A stretch of 35,931 nt of DNA from Saccharomonospora iraqiensis subsp. iraqiensis (lineage in GTDB: Bacteria; Actinomycetota; Actinomycetes; Mycobacteriales; Pseudonocardiaceae): positions 70,405 through 106,335 of the forward strand of contig NZ_KE387084.1 in NCBI RefSeq assembly GCF_000430445.1. Direction: 5' to 3'. Position numbers and translations under genes: made by a program. The notes under the pieces were generated by a model. It was given only the letters and a program-made list of their open reading frames with translations. It did no database searches and was not told the origin of the DNA. This document shows positions 1 to 8,894 of the stretch, in pieces (the stretch's first letter is position 1; each line of letters opens with the position of its first letter).

Positions 1-1285
1 CGAAGACCGCCGTGCCGAGCGCGCCCGCGAGTTGTTGCAGCGTGGTGAGGATGGCGCTGCCGTGTGAGTAGAGGTGGTCGGGCAGGCTCCCGAGCGCTTC
101 GGTCATCAGCGGCGTCATCATCAGGGCGAGCCCGGTCATCAGCACGATGTGGATGCCGATCACCAGCACCAGCGGCGATCCCGGCCCGAGCAGCGTGAAC
201 AGCCACAACGACAGGGCCATCGCCGACGCGCCGGGGATCACCAGCGGCCGGGCCCCGACACGGTCGAACAACGCGCCCACCGGGCGGCCGAGCAGCCCGA
301 GGACCAGACCACCGGGCAGCACCGCCAGGCCGCTGACGAACGTGCTGGTGCCCAGCACGGTCTGCAGGAACAGCGGCAGCATGATCGCCCCCGCGCCGAG
401 CAGGCACATGAACAGCAGTGCGGCCAGCACCAGCGCGACCGTGAAGCTGCGGTGGGTGAACGGGCGGAGGTCCAGCAGCGCGCGGTCGTGCCGTTGCAGC
501 CGGGTCTGGCGCAGCACGAACACGGTGAGCGCGGCGAGACCGATCACGATCGGTGCCCACGGCGGCACCGGGTGCCCGCCGCCCCCTTCCCCGAAGGACG
601 AGAGGCCGTAGAGCAGGCCGCCGAATCCGATCGCGGACAGCACGACCGAGACGAGGTCGAGCGGCAGCCGCCGCGTCGGGCTGTCGAGGTGCAGCCACAG
701 TGCCCCGATGACCAGGGCGGTCAACGCCAACGGCAGCACGATCCAGAACATCCAGCGCCAGCCCAGCGACGCCAGGACCGCCCCGCCGATCGTCGGCCCC
801 ACCGCGGGCGCGACCGCGATGACGATGGTGATGGTGCCCATCGTCGCGCCGCGCCGGTGCGCCGGGACCAGGCGCATCACCGAGGTCATCAGCAGCGGCA
901 GCATCACGGCCGTGCCGGTGGCCTGCACCACCCGCCCGGTGAGCAGGAGCCCGAAGCTCGGTGCCAGGGCGGACACGAGTGTGCCCGTGGAAAACAGGAC
1001 AAGGGAAGAGAGGAAGATCTGGCGCGGGGTGAACCGCTCCAGCAGGAACCCGGTCGTCGGGATGACCACCGCCATCGTCAGCAGGAACCCGCTGGTCAGC
1101 CACTGTGCCGTGGTGGTCGGCACGTTCAGGTCGACGCTGAGGTCGCGCAGCGCGACGCTGAGGATGGTCTCGTTGAGGATCATCACGAAGGCCGAGACCA
1201 CCAGCACGCCGATCAGCAGGGTCGCCTTCGGCGCGGGGGTGTCCGGGTCGGAATCCGTGGTCGGCGGGCTCACGGTGTCGGTCAT
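1..1285 (-). CDS. DHA2-type MFS drug exporter, 3' end cut by window edge
   Basis: Reading the minus strand from an ATG at 1285 gives an open frame of 428 residues that runs off position 1, so the C-terminus is missing. The N-terminus (MTDTVSPPTTDSDPDTPAPK) is a polar cytoplasmic tail, followed by regularly spaced hydrophobic segments. Family features are visible: NETILSVALRDL in the first helix, TAQWLTSGFLLTMAVVIPTT after the first loop, and a GRVVQATGTAVMLPLLM helix matching motif C-type segments of 14-helix proton-driven exporters (EmrB/QacA-like). The role would be proton-coupled efflux of drugs or metabolites at the cytoplasmic membrane. It is divergent from the Abi gene. No adjacent regulator is seen in the window. 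The substrate cannot be told from sequence. Confidence 0.85.
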   Translation of the reverse strand, partial: MTDTVSPPTTDSDPDTPAPKATLLIGVLVVSAFVMILNETILSVALRDLSVDLNVPTTTAQWLTSGFLLTMAVVIPTTGFLLERFTPRQIFLSSLVLFSTGTLVSALAPSFGLLLTGRVVQATGTAVMLPLLMTSVMRLVPAHRRGATMGTITIVIAVAPAVGPTIGGAVLASLGWRWMFWIVLPLALTALVIGALWLHLDSPTRRLPLDLVSVVLSAIGFGGLLYGLSSFGEGGGGHPVPPWAPIVIGLAALTVFVLRQTRLQRHDRALLDLRPFTHRSFTVALVLAALLFMCLLGAGAIMLPLFLQTVLGTSTFVSGLAVLPGGLVLGLLGRPVGALFDRVGARPLVIPGASAMALSLWLFTLLGPGSPLVLVIGIHIVLMTGLALMMTPLMTEALGSLPDHLYSHGSAILTTLQQLAGALGTAVF

Positions 1286-1582
1286 GGGAGGGTGCGGCTC
1301 CAAGAGGGCGGAGGTGCTGTGTCGGGCCGGACCCGGAGACCGCGAGAGGAACGACGACGGTGTCGCGGTGCGTACGTCACCGGGTGAATGCCAGGTTAGC
1401 CTCCGCGTGGGCGGACGGGCGACGCAATTGCCGCGGACGGGGCCTGTGAGGGAGGCCACGTGGGCAGCGTTGGTGTGGTGCCGTCCGCCCGCACCGGCAG
1501 CGGGAGAGTTCGGCTGTGCAGGTCAGGCGCCACTGGTCCGGGGGAGAACGCAGCTGACGGCTGCTCGTGCTAGTCTGCTGTG
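1286..1582. other. Divergent intergenic region between exporter and abiF RNA
   Basis: About 300 bases without a supported gene. It must hold the promoter of the minus-strand exporter and that of the RNA/Abi unit. A TANNNT-type -10 candidate (TAGTCT, 1571-1576) lies about 10 bases before the RNA hairpin, with no convincing -35 at 17 bases. A 10-base AGGTTAGCCT at 1393-1402 equals the core of a DtxR/IdeR iron box, but the flanks do not match the 19-bp consensus. Confidence 0.4.
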
Positions 1583-1632
1583 ACTACATCCCCCACGCCT
1601 CTCCACGGAAGCGCACTTTGGGGGATTTTTTC
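1583..1632 (+). ncRNA. abiF-type RNA upstream of the Abi gene
   Basis: A compact structured RNA is predicted. ATCCCCCA (1588-1595) pairs perfectly with TGGGGGAT (1619-1626), and an inner CGC (1596-1598)/GCG (1611-1613) helix can extend the stem. The 3' arm runs directly into six T residues (1626-1631), as in a factor-independent terminator. It sits 22 bases before the Abi start codon, with the ribosome site (GTAGGAG) between. Known: conserved abiF RNA motifs occur just upstream of Abi_2/AbiF genes, and AbiF proteins have been described with neighbouring RNAs as RNA-controlled toxins. Inferred: this is such an RNA and may restrain the toxin. A plain leader attenuator is the alternative. The 5' end is estimated. 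Confidence 0.65.
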
Positions 1633-1653
1633 TGTCCGGGAGTAGGAGCGCAC

Positions 1654-2640
1654 ATGTTCCGACCGCTGCGGCCTCGGGGTTCCCTTCACTACCAGAAGCC
1701 GCCGCTGGCGCATGATGATCTCATCGCGCTGCTCTCCAAGCGTGGCTTACACATCCCCGACTCGGACAAGGCCAGGCGGTATCTGCGTCACATCGGCTAC
1801 TACCGGCTTTCCCCGTACACGATCCCGTTCCAGCAGGGCCGTCCCGACCATGTCTTCCACGAGGGAGTCGAGTTCGACGACGTGCTGGACCTTTATGTGT
1901 TCGACCGTGCGCTGCGGCTGCTGGTGATGGATGCGCTGGAACGTGTCGAAGTCGCGGTGCGCGCGGCGATCACTGATCACATGTCGACCACCCATAGCGA
2001 TCCGCACTGGTACCTGGACCCGGTGCACTTTCAAGATGCGAGCAAGCACAGTGGGCTGCTGCAGATCATCAAGAGAATGTGTCATGAGCAACTCAGCGCT
2101 CCGCCCGAGGCCGGTGAGGGCATGCTTGTTCATCGTTCTGCGCTCGAGCACTACCTGGCCACCTATGGGTCGCCGGAGCTGCCGCCCTCGTGGCTCATGG
2201 TCGAGACCCTCACCATCGGCCAGTTGGACCACATGATTCGCAACCTGCGGTTGAAGTCGGACAGGAGCGCGATCGCGGCCAGCGTGGGACTGAACGAGAA
2301 GGTGCTCAGATCCTGGATGCGGACCTACGTACGCGTGCGCAACATCTGCGCTCACCACGGGCGGCTGTGGAACGTCGGCCTCGGCGTCTACCCGGCGATC
2401 CCGAACTCGCCCACGATCTCGTGGCTGTGCTCGCCGGAGGCGCTCCCGGACAGGTCGAAGAAGCGTCTCTACCCGGTTCTCGTCTCGCTCCAGTCCGTAC
2501 TCGACTCGGTCTCGCCCCGCAGCAGCTGGGCACGGCGGCTTCATGAACTCGTGGCCGCTCGTCCGGGGTGGAACCGTTCAGGTATGGGCATTCCCGAGGC
2601 CTGGGCGGACGACCCCTTCTGGAGCCAACACATCGGCTGA
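1654..2640 (+). CDS. AbiF/AbiD-family (Abi_2) HEPN protein, probable RNase toxin
   Basis: 328-residue protein of the Abi_2 family, known from phage abortive-infection systems. The N-terminus has the family pattern KPPLAHDDLIALLSKRGL, then YLRHIGYYRLSPYTIPF (residues 43-59) and FDRALRLLVMDALERVEVAVR (83-103). The C-terminal half carries the HEPN R-X4-H motif in RVRNICAHHGRLWN (R229, H234), the likely RNase active site. ATG 1654 is chosen because GTAGGAG precedes it by a short gap and homology begins soon after. An upstream in-frame start at 1567 would read through the RNA hairpin. The gene is monocistronic and ends before a strong hairpin. Likely role: RNA cleavage on infection or stress, kept in check by the RNA encoded just upstream (inferred from the family). 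Confidence 0.88.
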   Translation: MFRPLRPRGSLHYQKPPLAHDDLIALLSKRGLHIPDSDKARRYLRHIGYYRLSPYTIPFQQGRPDHVFHEGVEFDDVLDLYVFDRALRLLVMDALERVEVAVRAAITDHMSTTHSDPHWYLDPVHFQDASKHSGLLQIIKRMCHEQLSAPPEAGEGMLVHRSALEHYLATYGSPELPPSWLMVETLTIGQLDHMIRNLRLKSDRSAIAASVGLNEKVLRSWMRTYVRVRNICAHHGRLWNVGLGVYPAIPNSPTISWLCSPEALPDRSKKRLYPVLVSLQSVLDSVSPRSSWARRLHELVAARPGWNRSGMGIPEAWADDPFWSQHIG

Positions 2641-2678
2641 CACGGGATTATCACCAACGGTCAGGCTACTCTCCGCGG

Positions 2679-2828
2679 CCGCTGTTTCACAGCGGAAACG
2701 GTACTGCGTCGGGTGCTGGGCCGACCCGCACCGTTCTGGTCGGAACGGCTACAGAAGCGACCGTTTCGCCCGATTGCGCACACCGGAACGTGGTGGCGGG
2801 GAGGTACCCCGCCACCACGTTCCGGTGT
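2679..2828. terminator. Bidirectional terminator hairpins between convergent genes
   Basis: Two hairpins lie between the Abi gene (+) and the protease (-). The smaller is CCGCTGT-TTC-ACAGCGG at 2679-2695 (7-bp stem, 3-base loop). The larger is a perfect 22-bp inverted repeat, 2780-2801 against 2807-2828, with a 5-base loop (AGGTA), and works equally on both strands. Neither is followed by a T-run, so this is the T-less GC-rich terminator type common in actinomycetes. Confidence 0.75.
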
Positions 2829-2858
2829 AGGAGCGGACCGGTCCGGCCGGTCGGTGGG

Positions 2859-4001
2859 TCAGCCGGTGACGAGGCTGAGTCCGTAGGCGTTGAGTGCCTC
2901 GTTGACGGGCTGGAAGTAGGTGGTGCCGCCCAAGGTGCAGTTGCCGGAGCCGCCGGAGGTCATGCCCTGGGCCTGGTTGCCCGAGATGAACGAGCCGCCG
3001 GAGTCGCCGGGTTCGGCGCAGACGTCGGTGCGGGTCATGCCGTAGACGGCGCCCTGGGAGTAGCGCACGGTCTGGTTCTTGGCCTCGACCGTGCCGCAGT
3101 GCCAGCCGGTGGTGGAGCCGGACCGGCAGATCGACGAGCCCACCGGCGCCTCGTTCGAGCCGGACACGGTGCGGCCGTAGCCGTTGTACATGTTCACCAG
3201 CGGCTGCGGGGTGTCGTCGGAGCCGGTCCGCACGTAGGCGTAGTCGTTGTACGGGAACGAGGAGCCGGCGAAGGTGCCGCTGGGCTGCGAGGTGGACTCG
3301 CCGGTGGAGCCGCAGTGTCCGGCGGTGACGAACCCGCCGTTCACGGCGAAGCCGATCGAGCAGCGCCCGCCGCTGCCCATGTAGTAGGCGTTGCCGCCGT
3401 AGATGTTCATCAACGCCCGGGGTTGCTCGCGGGACTCGACGACCTCGACCTGGCTGCGGTCGGCGCCGGTGGAGTTCACGAACGCGGTGGCCTGCCCGCG
3501 GGTCTTCGGCGCCGTCGTGACGACCACCGAGTTGCTCTCGACGTCGACGTACCACCCGGTCACCCCGTCGGGTGCACGGTCCTCGGCGCGGTTGAGCCGT
3601 TGGGTGATGCTCTCCAGTTCGGCGGAACTGGCGTCGACCATCCGGGCCTCGGCGCCGGCGGCACGGACCTCGTCCGCCTTCGCGGCGTCGGTCACCCCGA
3701 CGACCAGCGTGTCGCGCTCGGCGTCGAAGTGGGCGCCGCCGAAGCTGTCCCCGAGTTCGGCGCGGACGGTGTCGGCGACCCCCCGGGCCTCGGCCTCCGC
3801 CCGGAGACGCTGTTCGGCCTGCGCGGCGTTCATCCCGAGATCCCGCTGCATCGCCTGGATCATCGGGTCGTTGTCTCCCGCCGGGGTGACCGGTGCTCCC
3901 GAGCCCGCGGTCGCCGGGATGGCGAGCGCCGCCGCCATGCCGGTGGCCAGTACCGCGGTGGTGCCCAGGCGTGCCGCGACCCTGCGCTTTCGTGAGGTCA
4001 T
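2859..4001 (-). CDS. Secreted streptogrisin-type (S1) serine protease precursor
   Basis: 380-residue preproprotein. Residues 1-32 form a signal peptide (SRKRR, a hydrophobic core, then AIPATAG). Residues about 45-195 match the alpha-lytic/streptogrisin pro-region that assists folding. The mature domain begins near residue 198 (LMNIYGGNAYYMG). The catalytic triad is visible: H229 in TAGHC, D253 in PYNDYAY and S334 in GDSGG. Paired cysteines (214/230, 292/302 and 328 with a later Cys) fit the family's disulfides. A strong ribosome site (AAGGAG) precedes ATG 4001. It is an extracellular chymotrypsin-like endopeptidase, probably for protein scavenging, and stands alone as a transcription unit. 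Confidence 0.95.
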   Translation of the reverse strand: MTSRKRRVAARLGTTAVLATGMAAALAIPATAGSGAPVTPAGDNDPMIQAMQRDLGMNAAQAEQRLRAEAEARGVADTVRAELGDSFGGAHFDAERDTLVVGVTDAAKADEVRAAGAEARMVDASSAELESITQRLNRAEDRAPDGVTGWYVDVESNSVVVTTAPKTRGQATAFVNSTGADRSQVEVVESREQPRALMNIYGGNAYYMGSGGRCSIGFAVNGGFVTAGHCGSTGESTSQPSGTFAGSSFPYNDYAYVRTGSDDTPQPLVNMYNGYGRTVSGSNEAPVGSSICRSGSTTGWHCGTVEAKNQTVRYSQGAVYGMTRTDVCAEPGDSGGSFISGNQAQGMTSGGSGNCTLGGTTYFQPVNEALNAYGLSLVTG

Positions 4002-5376
<1,375 letters not shown>

Positions 5377-5455
5377 CCCGCACCGCGCGGGCACACCCGC
5401 TGCGCACGGGCTCCGGAGTAGGGTGGCCCCCGGCGATCGGGTGGAAAGGACTGTG

Positions 5456-6133
5456 ATGTCGCGAGGCGACGGCGCGGTGGTCGGACAGCCGGGCCCGGCG
5501 GGGTCGGACGAGGGCGGCGACTGGCGGCGGTACGGGGCGCTGGAGCTGACCCCGCTGTTGTCGGCCGCGCTGGAGGCGTTCTACGAGAACGGGTTTCACG
5601 GGACCACGGTGCGCGACATCGCGCGGCGGCACGGGCAGACCGTCCCCTCGATCTACTACCACCACCAGAACAAGGAAGGCGTGTTCGTCGCGCTGCTGGA
5701 GAAGGCGACGAGCGACCTCGAATGGCGGGTGCGGACCGCGGCCGACGACGGCGGGGACCGGCCGGACCGGCGCCTGGCCTACGTCGTCGAGGCCGTCGTG
5801 CTGCACATGACGCGGCGGTGGAAGCTGGCGGCGCTCGAACCGGAACAGCGGCACCTGTCCGACCGGGTGCGCAAGCGGTACGCCCGGCGGCGCAGGGACA
5901 TCGAACGGCTGGTGTCCGACATCGTGGCCGACGGGGTGCGGTGCGGGGTGTTCACGACCCCGCACCCGGAGGAGACCGCCCGGGCGGTGCTGGGCATGTG
6001 CCAGTTCGTGGGCCGCTGGTTCCGCCCCGGCGGCTCGCTCACCCCGGAGGACGTGGCCGCCCGGTACGCCGACCTCGCCCTGGCGACGGCGGGTTCTTCC
6101 TGCCCGGCCCCGTCCCGCCCCGCCACGTCCTGA
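5456..6133 (+). CDS. TetR-family transcriptional regulator
   Basis: 225 residues. A disordered Gly-rich N-terminus is followed by a typical TetR helix-turn-helix (FYENGFHGTTVRDIARRHG then TVPSIYYHHQNKEGVF, about residues 42-75). The C-terminal ligand domain resembles the group regulating acyl-CoA and steroid catabolism (VLGMCQFVGRWFRPGGSLTPEDVAARYADL). ATG 5456 is preferred over an upstream in-frame GTG (5423) because GGAAAGGA lies at proper distance before it. It probably represses the nitronate monooxygenase gene through the dyad at 4341-4354, and perhaps the neighbouring crotonase gene. That assignment is inference from position. Confidence 0.9.
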   Translation: MSRGDGAVVGQPGPAGSDEGGDWRRYGALELTPLLSAALEAFYENGFHGTTVRDIARRHGQTVPSIYYHHQNKEGVFVALLEKATSDLEWRVRTAADDGGDRPDRRLAYVVEAVVLHMTRRWKLAALEPEQRHLSDRVRKRYARRRRDIERLVSDIVADGVRCGVFTTPHPEETARAVLGMCQFVGRWFRPGGSLTPEDVAARYADLALATAGSSCPAPSRPATS

Positions 6134-6173
6134 CCGGCCCCGCGCAGACCTACTCAGCTCCGCCCGGTCCCGG

Positions 6174-6938
6174 TCATTCGCCGCGCCAGACCGGGTCGCG
6201 CTTCTCGGCGAAGGCCTTCGCCCCCTCCTGGGCGTCGGCGGAGGCGAACACCGGAGCCATGATCTCCAACTGGCGGGCGAAGGCCTCGTCGCTGGTCCAG
6301 TCGGCCGAACGGGTGATGATCTCCTTGGTGGCCCGCAGCGCCAGCGGCGCGTTGGCGGTGATCCGGCCGGCCAGCTCCAGCGCCCCGGACAGCGCCTGCC
6401 CGGGTTCGGCGAGGCGGTTGACCAGCCCGTAGCGGTGGGCGTCGGCGGCGGAGAACCGGTCCCCGGTCAGGGCGATCTCCATCGCGATCTGCCGGGGGAT
6501 GCGGGCGGGCAGGCGCAGCAGGCCGCCCGCCCCGGCCACGAGGCCGCGCTTGACCTCCGGGATCCCGAACATGGCCTCCTCGGAGGCCACCACCAGGTCG
6601 CAGGACAGCACGAGTTCGCACCCGCCCGCCAGGGCGAAACCCTCGACCGCGGCGATCAGCGGCTTGGCCGGTGGAGCCTCGGTGAGCCCGGCCAGGCCCC
6701 GGCCCTCGATCGTGACGTTCTCGCCGCGCAGGAACGCCTTGAGGTCCATCCCCGCGCTGAACGTGCCGCCCGCGCCGGTGAGGATGCCGATGGACAGGTC
6801 CTTGTTCGACTCCAATTCGTCCACGGCCGCGGCGACACCCTGCGCCACCGTGGCGTCGACGGCGTTGCGCGCCTCCGGCCGGTTGATGGTGATGATGAGA
6901 GCGCGGTCGCGCTGCTCGACGAGGACGGTGTCGCCCAT
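6174..6938 (-). CDS. Enoyl-CoA hydratase/isomerase (crotonase) family protein
   Basis: 254 residues from ATG 6938. Crotonase hallmarks: INRPEARNAVD, the oxyanion-hole loop FSAGMDLKAFL (residues about 62-72), and FALAGGCELVLSCDLVVAS with the catalytic Glu of CEL. The second catalytic Glu is in GIPEVKRGLVAGAGG. Both glutamates are kept, so hydratase activity is plausible. The C-terminus AFAEKRDPVWRGE is typical of actinobacterial EchA paralogs. It would act on enoyl-CoA thioesters in beta-oxidation. It is convergent with the TetR gene (40-base gap) and divergent from polX. Confidence 0.92.
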   Translation of the reverse strand: MGDTVLVEQRDRALIITINRPEARNAVDATVAQGVAAAVDELESNKDLSIGILTGAGGTFSAGMDLKAFLRGENVTIEGRGLAGLTEAPPAKPLIAAVEGFALAGGCELVLSCDLVVASEEAMFGIPEVKRGLVAGAGGLLRLPARIPRQIAMEIALTGDRFSAADAHRYGLVNRLAEPGQALSGALELAGRITANAPLALRATKEIITRSADWTSDEAFARQLEIMAPVFASADAQEGAKAFAEKRDPVWRGE

Positions 6939-6961
6939 CGGTGCTCCTCCACGGGATCCGG

Positions 6962-7014
6962 TTCCATTCCGCGACAGCATGCCGCAGCTTCCACTCAGCG
7001 ACAGGATGCCGCAG
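6962..7014. repeat. Tandem 26-bp direct repeat in the crotonase/polX promoter region
   Basis: Two near-identical 26-base units, 6962-6987 and 6989-7014 (period 27), share TTCCA-TYC--GCGACAG-ATGCCGCAG with four mismatches. They lie in the 153-base divergent region, 24 bases before the crotonase start. Tandem copies at a fixed spacing fit a regulator binding site, or else simply a local duplication. Confidence 0.7.
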
Positions 7015-7091
7015 TGACGATCATCGCGGTATCGGTGGTCCCACCGGCCGGAAGTCCTGCCCCGGCCCGCCCGCCGCCCTACCCTGGGGCC

Positions 7092-8816
7092 ATGCCCCGG
7101 CGCAACGACGAGGTCGCCGCCCTGCTGCAGGAGTACGCCGACCTGCTGTCCATCTCCGGCGGCGAGGCGTTCAAGGTGCGGGTGTACGAGAAGGCGGCGC
7201 GCGCGGTCGCCGGGCACCACGCCGACGTCTCCGGCCTCGACGCCGACGAACTGCGGGCCGTCCCCGGGGTCGGGTCGTCGATCGCGAAGAAGGTGGACGA
7301 GTACCTGCGCACCGGCCGGGTGGCGGCGCTGGAGCGGTTGCGCGGCCGCATCCCGGCGGGGGTGCGCGCACTCACCGAGATCCCCACGCTCGGGCCGCGC
7401 AAGGCCATGCAGATCCACACCGAGCTGGGCGTGTCGTCGGTGGACGAGCTCGAACGGGCCCTGGACGAGGAACGGGTCCGGGAGCTGAAGGGCTTCGGGC
7501 CGCGGACCGAGGAGAACCTGCGGCGCGGCATCGACGTGCTGCGCCAGTCGGAGGGCCGGGTGCACCTGGACGTGGCGCTGTCGGTGGCCGAGGAGGTCAC
7601 GGCCGCGTTGCGGGAGGTCACCGGCTGCGTGGACTGCGCCTGGGCCGGGTCGCTGCGGCGGATGCGGGAGACCGTCGGCGACGTCGACGTGCTGGCCTCG
7701 GCCGAGGACTCCGCGCCGTTGATGGCGGCGTTCGTCGAGTTGCCGCAGGTGGCCGAGGTGCTCGCGCACGGCACCACCAAAACCTCGGTACGCACGCACA
7801 AGGGCCTGCAGGTGGACCTGCGCGTGGTGCGTGCGCAGGCGTGGGGCGCGGCGCTGCAGTACTTCACCGGGTCGAAGGCGCACAACATCCGCACCCGCGG
7901 GATCGCGGTGCGGCACGGGTGGAAGCTGTCCGAGTACGGCCTCTTCGACGCCGACACCGACGAGCTGGTGGTCTCCCGCACCGAGGAGGACGTCTACGCC
8001 CGCCTGGGGCTGCCGTGGATCCCGCCGCCGCTGCGGGAGGACCGCGGCGAGATCGAGGCGGCGCAGGAAGGCACCCTGCCGGAGCTGGTCACGGCCGACG
8101 ACATCCGCGGTGACCTGCACACCCACACCGACCTCACCGACGGGGTGTCCCCGCTGGAGGACATGGTGCACGCGGCGGCGCGGCGCGGGCTGTCCTACTA
8201 CGCGGTCACCGACCACGCGCCGGACCTGCCGATGCAGCGGATGTCCGACGACAAGATGCTGGCCCAGCGCGAGCGGGTGCGCGCGCTGCAGGGCGCGGTG
8301 CGCGGGATGCGGCTGTTGCACGGCACCGAGCTGAACATCGGCCCGGACGGCGGGCTGGACTGGCCGGACGAGTTCCTGCGCGGCTTCGACGTGTGTGTGG
8401 CGTCGGTGCACTCGCACTTCGACCAGCCCGCGGAGGAGATGACCCGGCGGATCGTGCGCGCGTGCGAGAACCCGTACGTGTCGATCCTGGGCCACCCCAC
8501 CACCCGCCGGATCGGGCGGCGTCCGCCCGTGGACGTCGACCGGGACGCGGTGTTCGCCGCCTGCGCGCGCACCGGCACCGCGCTGGAGGTGAACTCCCAT
8601 CCCGACCGGCTGGACCTGTCCGACGCCGACATCCTGCGGGCCCGGGAGCACGGGGTGGTGTTCGCGGTGAACACCGACGCGCACTCCACCGTCGACCTGG
8701 ACAACCTCCGCTACGGCATCGGCACGGCGCAACGCGGGTGGCTCTCCGCCGACGAGGTGATCAACACCTGGCCGTGGCGCAGACTGGAGGCGTTCCTGCA
8801 CCGGCACCGGCCGTGA
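7092..8816 (+). CDS. polX: Family X DNA polymerase with C-terminal PHP domain
   Basis: 574 residues, the usual size of bacterial PolX. Helix-hairpin-helix segments (AVPGVGSSIAKKVDEYL and TLGPRKAMQIHTEL, within residues 1-150) bind DNA. The polymerase palm has GSLRRMRETVGDVDVL with Asp residues near 197 and 199, and a third in VDLRVV. The PHP domain (about 338-574) holds the metal ligands DLHTHTDLTDG, TDHAPD, VHSHFD, LGHPTTR, NSHPDRLD and NTDAHS, all intact. Such enzymes fill gaps in repair and carry 3'-5' exonuclease or AP-processing activity from PHP. ATG 7092 is at the start of homology. It stands alone, ending before a strong hairpin shared with a convergent transporter. Confidence 0.95.
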   Translation: MPRRNDEVAALLQEYADLLSISGGEAFKVRVYEKAARAVAGHHADVSGLDADELRAVPGVGSSIAKKVDEYLRTGRVAALERLRGRIPAGVRALTEIPTLGPRKAMQIHTELGVSSVDELERALDEERVRELKGFGPRTEENLRRGIDVLRQSEGRVHLDVALSVAEEVTAALREVTGCVDCAWAGSLRRMRETVGDVDVLASAEDSAPLMAAFVELPQVAEVLAHGTTKTSVRTHKGLQVDLRVVRAQAWGAALQYFTGSKAHNIRTRGIAVRHGWKLSEYGLFDADTDELVVSRTEEDVYARLGLPWIPPPLREDRGEIEAAQEGTLPELVTADDIRGDLHTHTDLTDGVSPLEDMVHAAARRGLSYYAVTDHAPDLPMQRMSDDKMLAQRERVRALQGAVRGMRLLHGTELNIGPDGGLDWPDEFLRGFDVCVASVHSHFDQPAEEMTRRIVRACENPYVSILGHPTTRRIGRRPPVDVDRDAVFAACARTGTALEVNSHPDRLDLSDADILRAREHGVVFAVNTDAHSTVDLDNLRYGIGTAQRGWLSADEVINTWPWRRLEAFLHRHRP

Positions 8817-8826
8817 GCCACGCGCG

Positions 8827-8869
8827 CGTGTCCCCGGCCGTGGCGCACACGGCCGCGGCCGGGGACACG
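8827..8869. terminator. Bidirectional terminator hairpin between polX and MFS gene
   Basis: A perfect 14-bp inverted repeat, CGTGTCCCCGGCCG (8827-8840) against CGGCCGGGGACACG (8856-8869), with a 15-base loop. It is centred between two convergent genes and has no T-run. Confidence 0.75.
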
Positions 8870-8894
8870 GGACCTCCCGGTCACCGGCCGCCGG

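Noticed and set aside
74..1387. Long plus-strand open frame across the exporter region
   Set aside because: Its product is a low-complexity Arg/Gln/His-rich string, and the minus-strand frame has clear membrane-transporter sequence. It is an antisense shadow in GC-rich DNA.
1393..1402. Iron box (DtxR/IdeR) before the exporter
   Set aside because: Only the 10-base core matches; the outer parts of the 19-bp consensus do not, and the exporter shows no siderophore link.
1567..1653. Upstream in-frame start for the Abi gene
   Set aside because: It would translate through the hairpin RNA and T-run; the ATG at 1654 has a good ribosome site and agrees with family N-termini.
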